From Amycolatopsis bartoniae (GTDB lineage: Bacteria; Actinomycetota; Actinomycetes; Mycobacteriales; Pseudonocardiaceae), in assembly GCF_014191255.1 (NCBI RefSeq), contig NZ_JACHWH010000003.1, positions 625,501 through 689,500 of the forward strand: 64,000 bases of DNA. Reading direction: 5' to 3'. Numbering within the stretch: the stretch's first letter is position 1; each line of letters begins with the position of its first letter. A program made the position numbers and the translations under genes. The notes below the pieces were generated by a model that was not told where the DNA came from, made no database searches, and saw only the letters and a list, made by a program, of their open reading frames with translations. Of the stretch, positions 44,180 through 52,318 are shown one piece after another.

Positions 44180-44212
44180 GGTTAGCACAGGCAGGGGTGC
44201 AGGAGAAAGCCG

Positions 44213-44548
44213 ATGATCAAGTTCGTGTACCTGGTCGACCGCGTTCCGGGCATGACCTTCGAGGAGTTCGTCGCGTACCACCGGGAGCACCACGCTCCGC
44301 TGTTCACCTCAATCCCGGAAGCCCGGCGGTACGTCAGGCGCTACACCGTCTCCCACCCGGTGCCCGCCCCCGGCTACCCCGGCCCGGCCTGCGACGGCGT
44401 CACCGAGATCTGGTTCGACAGCTGGGCCGATCACGACGCGTTCTTCGGGTCGGCGAACTACCGGGAGCTGGTGAACCCGGACGAGTCCAGGTTCATCGAC
44501 CTCGGTTCCGTGCGCACGGTCGTCACGGACGAGAAGGTGGTGCTGTGA
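44213..44548 (+). CDS. EthD-domain protein
   Basis: The 111-residue dimeric alpha-beta barrel protein of the EthD family has MIKFVYLVDRVPGMTFEEFV, YHREHHAPL and a C-terminal FFGSANYRELVNPDESRFID. The ATG at 44213 follows AGGAGAAAG. EthD supports ether-degrading P450 systems in Rhodococcus, and other members are enzymes of quinone or polyketide chemistry. The divergent MerR gene is its likely activator. No ethABC homologues are present, so the function is open. Confidence 0.88.
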   Translation: MIKFVYLVDRVPGMTFEEFVAYHREHHAPLFTSIPEARRYVRRYTVSHPVPAPGYPGPACDGVTEIWFDSWADHDAFFGSANYRELVNPDESRFIDLGSVRTVVTDEKVVL

Positions 44549-44549
44549 C

Positions 44550-45899
44550 CTACCCGGCCGCGTGGAGCAGGGCGGTGATGTCGCCGGGCTGGAGGCTGCG
44601 CAGGATCGTCATGCCCTGTTCGGTGAGCGTGCGGACGGGGCTGACGTAGTACTTGCCGTCCACCTTCGTGGTGACGACACCGACGCCCTGGCGCAGGATC
44701 CCGCTGCTGAGGTGCTTGAGCACGTCACGCACCGCGGTGGGCAGCTCGCCCGCCTCGCTCTCGATCTGGTCGGCCAGCTCGTCGGCGCACAGCCGCTGCG
44801 TCCGGCCCTCGCCGGTGACCTCGTAGCAGTCGTCGGTGCGGGTCACCGAGTACGTGCCGCCCGAGGGGTCCTGCAGCTTCAGCGACGTCAGCGTGGCCCG
44901 GGTGCCGCCGGTGACGTCCGAGGTCGCGGTCTGCAGGTCCAGCACCTTCGCGCCGGTGGGCTCGGCCTGGCCCTTCGCCGCGTCGACGAGCGCGGGGCCG
45001 GCGTCGTGCAGCACGCCCATCTCGTCCGGCGGCAGCAGCTCGATGACGCGCTGCACGTCGGCGTCGAGCCCGGCCTGCACCAGGTCCTTCACCGCGTCGT
45101 TGGCGGACGCCGCGCCGTTGGCCGGGATCGACGTCGACGGCCACTGCTCGCCCGCCTCCCGCAAGGCGTAGTCGGCGATCGTGTAGAGCAGGCTCGGGTA
45201 CCACTCGCCGTCGACCTCGACGGTCGCGATGCGCACCGGCTCGCCGCTCTTGCGGACCTCCTGGCCGATGTCGATGGTCTCGGTCTGCTGCCCGGACTTC
45301 GGCGTGTCCGGCAGCTCGCCGAGGAACTGCTTCGCGAGCGGGAGCTTGCTGAAGTCACTGTTCACGGTCAGCGTGCCGCCGGTGAGCTTGGTGATCGTGA
45401 CGTGGCCGTTGACCTTCTGGGCCCCGGCCTCGTCGAACGTCAGGTTCTGCGACGTGACCTTGATACCGGACAGCGCGTTCGGGTCGGCGTTGCCGTCGAG
45501 CACGCCGAGGCGCTTGAGCTCGGCGGTACCGTCGTTCACCGGATCGGTGAACAGCGCGGCCTCGGCGGGCGCGAGGCTGTCGAGCACGCCGACGAGGTCA
45601 CCGTTGCCGAGCGAGCCGGTGAGCTTCAGCGCCGCCTCGGTGGGCGTGTCGGAGCCCGAGCCACCCTGCGCCAGCAGGTACCACGTGGTTCCGCCCCCGG
45701 CCACCGCGACCAGGGCGATGACCAGCCCGATGATCAGCCCGCGGCGGCGCTTGCGCGGCGGCTGCTGCGGCACGCCGTAGCCCGGCTGCGGCGGGGGATA
45801 GCCGTAGCCCGGCTGCTGCTGGGGCGGATAGCCCTGCTGCGGCTGCTGGTACGGCTGTGGCTGCTGCTGCCACGGGCCGGGCTGCTCGGGCGTGGTCAA
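44550..45899 (-). CDS. Membrane-anchored protein with Pro/Gln-rich N terminus
   Basis: The protein has 449 residues. TTG at 45899 overlaps the stop of the preceding membrane-protein gene by 4 bases. Residues 1-48 are PQ/GY-rich low complexity (repeats of QPQQGYPP kind) ending in the basic PRKRRR. One membrane helix follows (about 54-74). The remaining 370 residues are extracytoplasmic and look like two related halves: both contain a segment of the type 'length of helix, then PVRxxTVEVDGEWYPSLLYTI / VGVVTTKVDGKYYVSPVRTL'. This suggests an internal duplication of an NTF2/DUF4878-like domain. It has no recognised catalytic residues. A cell-envelope role is plausible from its place next to ripA. 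Confidence 0.72.
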   Translation of the reverse strand: MTTPEQPGPWQQQPQPYQQPQQGYPPQQQPGYGYPPPQPGYGVPQQPPRKRRRGLIIGLVIALVAVAGGGTTWYLLAQGGSGSDTPTEAALKLTGSLGNGDLVGVLDSLAPAEAALFTDPVNDGTAELKRLGVLDGNADPNALSGIKVTSQNLTFDEAGAQKVNGHVTITKLTGGTLTVNSDFSKLPLAKQFLGELPDTPKSGQQTETIDIGQEVRKSGEPVRIATVEVDGEWYPSLLYTIADYALREAGEQWPSTSIPANGAASANDAVKDLVQAGLDADVQRVIELLPPDEMGVLHDAGPALVDAAKGQAEPTGAKVLDLQTATSDVTGGTRATLTSLKLQDPSGGTYSVTRTDDCYEVTGEGRTQRLCADELADQIESEAGELPTAVRDVLKHLSSGILRQGVGVVTTKVDGKYYVSPVRTLTEQGMTILRSLQPGDITALLHAAG

Positions 45900-46363
45900 G
45901 GGTGGCCCCCAGTTCTCGCGGTCGTCGGGTGGTGGCGCGCCGCGGCCCGGAACAGGACCGAGGCGAGCGCGCCGGCCAGCGCGAGGCTCGCGCCGGCCAG
46001 GGTGGTGGCGGGGCCGGCCGGGGAGATCCCGATCGGCCCGTCACCGCTTCGGACGACAGCGAGCAGCGCGACGGTTCCCACGAAAGTCGCGAAGAGACCC
46101 GTGACTGTTGCAGCCGTTCGAGTGACCCCGAGCACTAACAGGCCCAGGCAGACCGCCGTCACGAGCGGCACGGCGACCCACGCGTGCAGCACCGCCCGCA
46201 GGGCCGGGGCACCCGAGAGCGCGAGCCGCCCGGCGACGTCGGCGGCCTGGTAGCTGTGCCGCTCGACGGCGCCGGAGTGGAACCAGGGCAGGAAGGTGCC
46301 CGCGACCAGCACGGCGAGGCCGAGTGCGGCCACCACCGCGGGGATCCGCCGGAAGCCGGCCAT
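45896..46363 (-). CDS. Four-helix membrane protein, function unknown
   Basis: The 155-residue hydrophobic protein has four predicted membrane segments (about residues 8-25, 58-78, 83-105 and 115-135) and a short basic tail with AAARHHPTTART. Between helices 1 and 2 is an outside loop, FHSGAVERHSYQAADVAG. The ATG at 46363 follows AAGGAG. It is translationally coupled to the downstream anchored protein by overlap, so they may form a complex. It is divergent from ripA. No family is recognised. Confidence 0.7.
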   Translation of the reverse strand: MAGFRRIPAVVAALGLAVLVAGTFLPWFHSGAVERHSYQAADVAGRLALSGAPALRAVLHAWVAVPLVTAVCLGLLVLGVTRTAATVTGLFATFVGTVALLAVVRSGDGPIGISPAGPATTLAGASLALAGALASVLFRAAARHHPTTARTGGHP

Positions 46364-46526
46364 GAGTCTCCTTCCACGCCGGGGATGTCCTCTTCGGACG
46401 CTGGATCGGCTGAAAAAGGTCCCCCGGACGGGCAATTGTTTCACCAGTGAAGGAAGTTCCTGGTGGTACTTCTGATACGACTGTGACGCAAGGGTGGGGA
46501 GTTGTCTCAGTGGTCGGAGGTGGCAG

Positions 46527-47861
46527 GTGGGCACGAACACGCCCGCGCGGGGGTCCCGCTGGACGGCTGCCGGGGTGCTGGCGCTGGTCATCGGGCTGGG
46601 GATCGGGGGCACCGCCGCGGCCGTGCCGCCCCCGCCCGCCAACCCGAGCGACTCCGAGATCAGCTCCAGCCAGGCGCAGGCCGACGCCAAGGCGGGCGAG
46701 GTCGGGCAGCTGACCAACCGGCTCGCCGAGGCCGAGGCCCGGCTGTCGGACCTGCAGGACCAGGTCGAGCTGAAGATGGAGGAGGCCAACAAGGCACTCG
46801 TCGACCAGCAGACCGCGCAGGACGCCGCCGACCAGGCCCAGGCCGACGCCGACGCCGCGCGGCGCGAGTCCGACGCCGCGGCCCAGCAGATCGAGACCGC
46901 CCGCGCCCAGCTCGACGCGTTCATCGCCGGCAGCTACCAGCAGGGCAGCACGATCGGCTCCATCTCCGCCTACCTCGACTCCAGCAGCCCGCGGGACCTG
47001 CTCGCGCGGGCCCAGCTGCTGTCCTCGGTGAGCGGGAGCCAGCTCAACGCGCTGGAGCTGATGGAGCAGGCGCAGACCGACAAGTCCAACAAGGACGCCG
47101 CCGCCCGCGCCGCGCTGGAGCGGGCCCGGCAGAAGCGGGCGGCGGCCGAGCAGGCGAAGCGCACCGCCGACGCCGCGCAGGCCACCGCCGTGCAGGCCCA
47201 GCAGAACCAGGCCGCGCAGACCGCGGCGCTGGAGTCGGACCGCAACGCCGTCGAGCAGCAGCTGTACGACGCGCAGCAGCGGGTCGCGGGCCTGCAGGGG
47301 CAGCGGCAGCGCTACGAGGACTGGGTCGCGCAGAAGCAGCGCGAGGAGGACGAGCAGGCGCGGCAGGCCGCGCTCGCCGCGAGCAAGGGGAGCTCGGGTG
47401 GTGGCGGCGGGGGTTCCGCACAGCCGGTGTCCGGTTCGGCGTCCGCGATCATCGAGCGGGCGATCGCGCGGGCCATGTCCCAGCTGGGCATGCCGTACGC
47501 GTGGGGCGGCGGCAACGCGAGCGGCCCCACGCGCGGCATCCACGACGGCGGGGTGGCCGACTACTACGGCGACTACCGCAAGATCGGGTTCGACTGCTCC
47601 GGCCTGATGATCTACGCCTACGGCGGCGCGGTGGCGCTGCCGCACTACAGCGGTTACCAGTACGACGTGGGCCGCAAGGTGCCGCTGTCCCAGATCCGCC
47701 GCGGCGACCTGCTGTTCTGGGGTCGCAGCGGCATCCACCACGTCGCGCTGTACCTCGGGAACGGGATGATGATCGAGGCGCCGGAGTCGGGAATGGTCGT
47801 GCGGGTCGCGCCGGTGCGCTACGGCGACATCCTGCCGTACGCGGCCCGCGTGGTGGGCTAG
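46527..47861 (+). CDS. ripA: RipA-like NlpC/P60 peptidoglycan endopeptidase
   Basis: This 444-residue secreted cell-wall hydrolase cleaves the D-Glu-mDAP bond of peptide stems during daughter-cell separation. GTG at 46527 follows GGAGG; the signal sequence occupies about residues 1-35 (cleavage near TAAAVPP). Residues about 45-290 are a long Ala/Gln/Glu coiled coil that autoinhibits or targets the enzyme in this family. A Gly/Ser linker follows, then the NlpC/P60 domain (about 320-444) with the catalytic Cys357 in FDCSGLM and His405 in IHHVALYLG. It is divergent from the membrane-protein pair and followed by mobA, whose -10 box overlaps the ripA stop. Synteny with moxR and fabG1-inhA supports RipA. 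Confidence 0.9.
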   Translation: MGTNTPARGSRWTAAGVLALVIGLGIGGTAAAVPPPPANPSDSEISSSQAQADAKAGEVGQLTNRLAEAEARLSDLQDQVELKMEEANKALVDQQTAQDAADQAQADADAARRESDAAAQQIETARAQLDAFIAGSYQQGSTIGSISAYLDSSSPRDLLARAQLLSSVSGSQLNALELMEQAQTDKSNKDAAARAALERARQKRAAAEQAKRTADAAQATAVQAQQNQAAQTAALESDRNAVEQQLYDAQQRVAGLQGQRQRYEDWVAQKQREEDEQARQAALAASKGSSGGGGGGSAQPVSGSASAIIERAIARAMSQLGMPYAWGGGNASGPTRGIHDGGVADYYGDYRKIGFDCSGLMIYAYGGAVALPHYSGYQYDVGRKVPLSQIRRGDLLFWGRSGIHHVALYLGNGMMIEAPESGMVVRVAPVRYGDILPYAARVVG

Positions 47862-47864
47862 CCT
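47859..47864 (+). promoter_or_regulatory. -10 box of mobA overlapping the ripA stop codon
   Basis: TAGCCT begins with the TAG stop of ripA and ends 6 bases before the ATG of mobA, so a leaderless mobA transcript is likely. Confidence 0.5.
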
Positions 47865-47870
47865 TCCCGG

Positions 47871-48416
47871 ATGGGGAAGCTCGCCGGGATCGTGCTCGCC
47901 GGCGGTGCCGCGCGGCGGATGTCCGGTGTGGACAAACCGATGCTGGAGGTCCGCGGCAGGTCCTTGCTGCGGCGGTCGGTCGACGCCCTTGCCGCGGCGT
48001 CCCCGGTCGTCGTGGTCGGGCCCGAGCGCGACGGTTTTCCCGGGGTGCGCTGGACGCGGGAGGACCCGCCGGGCGGGGGACCGGTGGCCGCGCTCGCGGC
48101 CGGGCTCGCGGTGGCGGGCGACGCGGAGCTGGTGGCCGTGCTGGCCGGGGATCTCGCCGCGGTCACGCCGTCCACTGTGGAGCGTCTGGTCGCCGCTGTC
48201 GAGGCCGACGGAGCCGTCGTGGTGGACGCCGGAGGGCGGCGCCAGTGGCTGCTCGGGGTGTGGCGCACGGCCCGGCTGCGGTCGGTGCTCCCGGCCGGGC
48301 CCGCGGGCGTCTCGTTGCGGTCCGTGTTCGGCGCCCTGCGTGTCGCGGAGGTGCCGGAGCGCGACGGCGAGGCCGCGGACGTCGACACGCCCGAAGATCG
48401 ACTACGGCATTCGTGA
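47871..48416 (+). CDS. mobA: Molybdenum cofactor guanylyltransferase MobA-like
   Basis: This 181-residue nucleotidyltransferase attaches GMP to molybdopterin. The nucleotide-binding loop is IVLAGGAARRMSGVDKPMLE (residues 7-26). VAVLAGDLAAVTPSTV supplies the metal-binding Asp, and VDTPEDR is the typical C terminus (DIDTPED in relatives). The ATG at 47871 has no ribosome site but a -10 box 6 bases away. It sits between ripA and moxR; the MoxR AAA+ family can act in cofactor insertion, but no other molybdenum gene is nearby. Confidence 0.87.
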   Translation: MGKLAGIVLAGGAARRMSGVDKPMLEVRGRSLLRRSVDALAAASPVVVVGPERDGFPGVRWTREDPPGGGPVAALAAGLAVAGDAELVAVLAGDLAAVTPSTVERLVAAVEADGAVVVDAGGRRQWLLGVWRTARLRSVLPAGPAGVSLRSVFGALRVAEVPERDGEAADVDTPEDRLRHS

Positions 48417-48480
48417 AGCTCACAGCCCTCACACCGGCGCCGGTATGTACTACCGATACGGTCGCACGGGAGAGGCGAAC

Positions 48481-49566
48481 GTGAGCGAGGAGGGAACCGT
48501 GACCGAGCCCGGCTACGCCGAGGGCACCAACGGGCGGCAGGCCGCGACTCCGGCCGGTGACGGCCAGCTGCTGGAGCGGACCGTCTTCGAGGTCAAGCGG
48601 GTGATCGTCGGACAGGACCGGCTCGTCGAGCGGTTGCTGGTCGGCCTGCTGGCCAAGGGTCACCTGCTGCTGGAGGGCGTGCCCGGCGTGGCGAAGACCC
48701 TCGCGGTGGAGACGTTCGCGCGGGTCGTCGGCGGCACGTTCTCGCGCGTGCAGTTCACCCCCGACCTGGTGCCCGCCGACATCCTCGGCACCCGGATCTA
48801 CCGCCAGGGCAGCGAGAAGTTCGACGTCGAGCTCGGCCCCGTGGTGGCCAACTTCGTGCTCGCCGACGAGATCAACCGCGCCCCGGCGAAGGTGCAGTCG
48901 GCGATGCTCGAGGTGATGGCCGAGCGGCACGTGTCCATCGGCGGGAAGACGTTCCCGATGCCCGACCCGTTCCTGGTGCTCGCCACGCAGAACCCGATCG
49001 AGAACGAGGGCGTGTACCCGCTGCCGGAGGCGCAGCGCGACCGGTTCCTGTTCAAGATCGTCGTCGACTACCCGACGGCGGAGGAGGAGCGGGAGATCAT
49101 CTACCGGATGGGGGTCACCCCGCCGGAGCCGCACGAGGTGCTCAGCCCGGCGGAGCTGGTGCGGCTGCAGGGCGTGGCGTCGAAGGTGTTCGTGCACCAC
49201 GCGCTGGTCGACTACGTCGTGCGGCTCGTGCTGACCACCCGCACGCCCGCCGAGCACGGCCTCACCGACGTCGCGGGCTGGGTGTCCTACGGCGCCTCGC
49301 CGCGCGCGAGCCTCGGCATCATCGCCGCCGCGCGGGCGCTGGCGCTGGTGCGCGGGCGGGACTACGTGCTGCCGCAGGACGTGGTGGACGTCGTGCCGGA
49401 CGTGCTGCGCCACCGGCTCGTGCTGTCGTACGACGCGCTGGCCGACGCCGTGCCGCTGGACCACATCATCAACCGCGTCCTGCAGACGGTGCCGCTGCCG
49501 CAGGTCTCGGCCCGCCCCCAGGCCGGGCCCGGCCAGCCCGCCCCCATGGGCGCCGCGGGCTACTGA
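48481..49566 (+). CDS. moxR: MoxR-family AAA+ ATPase
   Basis: This is a 361-residue AAA+ chaperone-type ATPase. Walker A is GVPGVAKT and Walker B LADEINRAP, with the MoxR-typical QNPIENEGVYPLPEAQRDRF (sensor and arginine finger region) and the C-terminal lid SYGASPRASL, RDYVLPQDV. GTG at 48481 follows GGAGAGG; a second GTG at 48499 with AGGAGG in front is an alternative. It starts the conserved moxR-DUF58-VWA unit, in which the ATPase remodels a VWA-linked target. In M. tuberculosis the same set (moxR1-Rv1480-Rv1481) lies between ripA/B and fabG1. Confidence 0.95.
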   Translation: MSEEGTVTEPGYAEGTNGRQAATPAGDGQLLERTVFEVKRVIVGQDRLVERLLVGLLAKGHLLLEGVPGVAKTLAVETFARVVGGTFSRVQFTPDLVPADILGTRIYRQGSEKFDVELGPVVANFVLADEINRAPAKVQSAMLEVMAERHVSIGGKTFPMPDPFLVLATQNPIENEGVYPLPEAQRDRFLFKIVVDYPTAEEEREIIYRMGVTPPEPHEVLSPAELVRLQGVASKVFVHHALVDYVVRLVLTTRTPAEHGLTDVAGWVSYGASPRASLGIIAAARALALVRGRDYVLPQDVVDVVPDVLRHRLVLSYDALADAVPLDHIINRVLQTVPLPQVSARPQAGPGQPAPMGAAGY

Positions 49567-49569
49567 GAG

Positions 49570-50514
49570 ATGGCGGGCGAGGACAAGGGCAGCAGGCCCG
49601 CGTGGGCGCCGCCGGTGCTGCGGGGCGACCGGCTCGAAGCCGGGCTGCGGACGCTGGAGCTGGACGTGCGGCGCCGGCTCGACGGGCTGCTGCAGGGCAA
49701 CCACCTCGGCCTCGTGCCGGGGCCCGGGTCCGAACCGGGGGAGGCGCGGCCGTACCAGCCCGGTGACGACGTGCGCCGGATGGACTGGGCGGTCACCGCG
49801 CGCACCACCGTGCCGCACATCCGCGAGACGGTCGCCGACCGCGAGCTGGAGACGTGGGTGGCCGCGGACCTCTCGGCGAGCCTCGACTTCGGCACCGCGC
49901 TGTGCGAGAAGCGCGACCTGGCGCTGTGCGCGGTCGCCGCCATCGCGTACCTCACCGGGGGCGGCGGCAACCGGCTCGGCGCGGTGCTGTCGAACGGCGC
50001 GGACACCGTGCGCGTGCCCGCGCGCGGCGGCCGGCCGCACGCCCGGAGCCTGCTGCGCCGCATGGCCGAACTGCCCCGGGCGGCCGAAGGCACGCGCGGC
50101 GACCTCGCCGCGATCCTCGAACAGCTGCGCCGCCCGCCGCGGCGGCGCGGGCTCGCCGTCGTGGTGTCGGACTTCCTCGGCGGCCTGGAGTGGCAGCGCC
50201 CGCTGCGTGGCCTGGGCGCGCGGCACGAGCTGATCGCGATCGAGGTGCTCGACCCGCGGGACGTGGACCTGCCGGAGGTCGGCACCATCGTGCTCGCCGA
50301 CCCGGAAAGCGGCCGGCAGCGCGAGGTGCACGCCTCCGCGCTGCTGCGCCGCGAGTTCGCCGCCGCCGCGCAGGCGCACCGCGAGCAGGTCGCCCGCGCG
50401 CTGCGCCAGGCCGGGGCTGCGCACCTGACGCTGCGCACCGACTCGGACTGGATCGCCGACACCGTCCGGTTCGTGGTGGCGCGCAAACGCCGGTGGTCGG
50501 GAGGGGCCGCGTGA
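49570..50514 (+). CDS. DUF58-domain protein
   Basis: The 314-residue soluble DUF58/VWA-fold protein (Rv1480-like) has GLLQGNHLGLVPGPGSE, the family core EARPYQPGDDVRRMDWAVTA (about 57-77) and the degenerate MIDAS-like WVAADLSASLDFGTA. A C-terminal VVVSDFLGG strand follows. The ATG lies 3 bases after the moxR stop and its end overlaps the VWA gene by 4 bases. It is the middle member of the moxR cluster and likely an adaptor or substrate for MoxR at the membrane. Confidence 0.93.
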   Translation: MAGEDKGSRPAWAPPVLRGDRLEAGLRTLELDVRRRLDGLLQGNHLGLVPGPGSEPGEARPYQPGDDVRRMDWAVTARTTVPHIRETVADRELETWVAADLSASLDFGTALCEKRDLALCAVAAIAYLTGGGGNRLGAVLSNGADTVRVPARGGRPHARSLLRRMAELPRAAEGTRGDLAAILEQLRRPPRRRGLAVVVSDFLGGLEWQRPLRGLGARHELIAIEVLDPRDVDLPEVGTIVLADPESGRQREVHASALLRREFAAAAQAHREQVARALRQAGAAHLTLRTDSDWIADTVRFVVARKRRWSGGAA

Positions 50515-51491
50515 GTCTCACCGGGTTCAGCGCCCCGTGGTGGTTCCTGCTGCTGCTCGTGGTGGCCGCCGTCGCCGTCGGTTACGTGCTCGCGCAGCGC
50601 GCCCGCCGCAAGCGCACGATGCGGTTCGCCAACCTGGCGTTGCTGGAACGGGTCGCGCCGCGGGCGCAGGGCTGGCCGCGGCACGTGCCCGCGGCGTTGC
50701 TGATCGTGGCGCTGCTGCTGCTCACGGTCGCGCTCGCCGGCCCGACCGCGGAGCAGAAGGTGCCGCGCAACCGGGCCACCGTGATGCTGGTGGTCGACGT
50801 GTCGCTGTCGATGGAGGCCACGGACGTCAAGCCCACCCGCATCAAGGCGGCCCAGGACGCGGCGACGCAGTTCGCGCAGGGGCTCACGCCGGGGATCAAC
50901 CTGGGCCTGGTGTCGTTCGCGGGCACCGCGACCGTGCTCGTCGCGCCCACCACACAGCGGCAGAGCGTGGTGGCCGCGATCGACAACCTCAAGCTCGCCC
51001 AGTCCACCGCCACCGGTGAGGGGATCTACGCGGCTTTGCAGGCGGTGCAAGGGTTTTCGGCCGTCGTCGGCGGGGCCGAGGGGCCACCGCCCGCCCGCAT
51101 CGTGCTGATGAGCGACGGCAAGCAGACGGTGCCCGAGGACCTCTACGCCCCGCGCGGCGCGTTCACCGCCGCGGAGGAGGCGAAGAAGGAGCAGGTCCCG
51201 ATCTCGACGATCTCCTTCGGCACCAACCACGGCACGGTCACCATCGACGGCCGCGAGGTGCCGGTGGACGTCGACGACGGGTCGCTGCAGGAGGTCGCAC
51301 GCCTGTCCGGCGGGGACTTCTACCAGGCGGGCTCGGCCGAGCAGCTCAAGGAGGTCTACGCGGACCTCGGCGAGCAGATCGGTTACGAGCTCAAGGAAGC
51401 CGACGCGAGCCGCCCGTGGGTGGTGCTCGGCACGCTGGCCCTCATCGCCGCGGCGGGCAGTGCGCTGTTCCTGGGACAGCGCCTGCCCTGA
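50511..51491 (+). CDS. VWA-domain membrane protein
   Basis: The 326-residue protein (Rv1481-like) has an N-terminal membrane helix (about 8-25) and a second one at about 57-75. An extracellular or cytoplasmic VWA domain (about 85-295) with the intact metal-ion site DVSLSM (DxSxS) and SDGKQT follows, then a C-terminal membrane helix (about 302-322). GTG at 50511 overlaps the DUF58 stop. Together with MoxR and DUF58 it forms a membrane-bound remodelling complex whose substrate is unknown. This gene ends the conserved unit; fabG1-inhA-hemH, which follow in mycobacteria, are 9.5 kb further on. Confidence 0.93.
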   Translation: MSLTGFSAPWWFLLLLVVAAVAVGYVLAQRARRKRTMRFANLALLERVAPRAQGWPRHVPAALLIVALLLLTVALAGPTAEQKVPRNRATVMLVVDVSLSMEATDVKPTRIKAAQDAATQFAQGLTPGINLGLVSFAGTATVLVAPTTQRQSVVAAIDNLKLAQSTATGEGIYAALQAVQGFSAVVGGAEGPPPARIVLMSDGKQTVPEDLYAPRGAFTAAEEAKKEQVPISTISFGTNHGTVTIDGREVPVDVDDGSLQEVARLSGGDFYQAGSAEQLKEVYADLGEQIGYELKEADASRPWVVLGTLALIAAAGSALFLGQRLP

Positions 51492-51498
51492 GGCGACG

Positions 51499-52224
51499 TC
51501 ACCAGGGCACCACCCCGTCGTCCTCGAAGAAGCCGCCCGTCGGGCCGTCGTCGGGCAGTGTCGCGAGGTGGAGTGCGATCGCCGCGCCCTGTTCGGGGGT
51601 GCGCACGCCGCGGAAGCCGTTCAGGTCGGTCGCGCAGAAGCCCGGGCAGCCGGCGTTGATCAGGATGTTCGTGTCGCGCAGCTCCTTGGCGTACTGCACG
51701 GTGACGGCGTTGAGGAACGTCTTCGACGGCGCGTACGCGACGGCGATCGGGCCCGTCTCGGCGCCGGGCGTGCTCTGCCGCGTCAACGAGCCGACGCTGC
51801 TGGACATGTTCACGATCCGCGGCGACGCCGAGCGGCGCAGCAGCGGCAGCATCGCGTTGGTCACGCGGATGACGCCGTACACGTTGGTCTCCACCGCGGT
51901 CCGCACGGTCTCGATGTTCGCGGTGGTGGGCAGCTGGTCCATGCCGCCGGTCACGCCGGCGTTGTTGACGAGCACGTCGAGCCGTCCGGCGTGCTCCTCG
52001 ACCAGCTTCGCGGCGGCGGTCACGCTCACGTCGTCGGTCACGTCGAGCGGCACGCCGAACGCGTCGACCCCGGCCGCGCGCAGCTTCTCCACCGCCGCCT
52101 CGCGCCGCCGGTCGTCCCGCGCGCCCACCCCGATGCTCCAGCCGAGCGTGCCCAGGCCCGCCGCGATCTCGTAGCCGATTCCCTTGTTCGCGCCGGTGAC
52201 CAGCGCGGTCGTGTTCTCGTTCAT
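51499..52224 (-). CDS. Short-chain dehydrogenase/reductase (SDR)
   Basis: This is a 241-residue classical SDR. Cofactor loop TGANKGIGYEIA (residues 11-22); the NNAGVTGG motif; catalytic Ser in VNMSSSVGSL, Tyr and Lys in YAPSKTFLNA; and CPGFCATDLNG. The residue after the second strand (GVGARDDRR) favours NADP. The sequence ends in EDDGVVPW rather than a typical substrate loop. It is divergent from a LysR gene with an LTTR box between, the standard arrangement for activation by LysR. The substrate is unknown. Confidence 0.92.
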   Translation of the reverse strand: MNENTTALVTGANKGIGYEIAAGLGTLGWSIGVGARDDRRREAAVEKLRAAGVDAFGVPLDVTDDVSVTAAAKLVEEHAGRLDVLVNNAGVTGGMDQLPTTANIETVRTAVETNVYGVIRVTNAMLPLLRRSASPRIVNMSSSVGSLTRQSTPGAETGPIAVAYAPSKTFLNAVTVQYAKELRDTNILINAGCPGFCATDLNGFRGVRTPEQGAAIALHLATLPDDGPTGGFFEDDGVVPW

Positions 52225-52278
52225 GCCTCGATCCTGTCCCGGACCCCGCCGCGGCCTCCAACACCGATCGGGTCCGCG

Positions 52279-52299
52279 GCGATACCGCACCGGTATCGC
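52279..52299. promoter_or_regulatory. LysR-type operator, GCGATACCG-CAC-CGGTATCGC
   Basis: Perfect 9-bp arms with a 3-base spacer contain the T-N11-A pattern of LysR binding sites (TACCGCACCGGTA). It lies between the SDR gene and the LysR gene, 7 bases upstream of the lysR -10 box. Confidence 0.65.
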
Positions 52300-52305
52300 T
52301 GCCGG

Positions 52306-52311
52306 TAGCGT
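52306..52311 (+). promoter_or_regulatory. -10 box of leaderless lysR
   Basis: TAGCGT ends 7 bases before the GTG at 52319, with no ribosome site. Confidence 0.5.
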
Positions 52312-52318
52312 GGAGAAC

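Noticed and set aside
48163-50424. A 753-codon minus-strand frame under moxR and DUF58
   Set aside because: This is shadow coding: no motifs, and the plus-strand genes are fully conserved and coupled.
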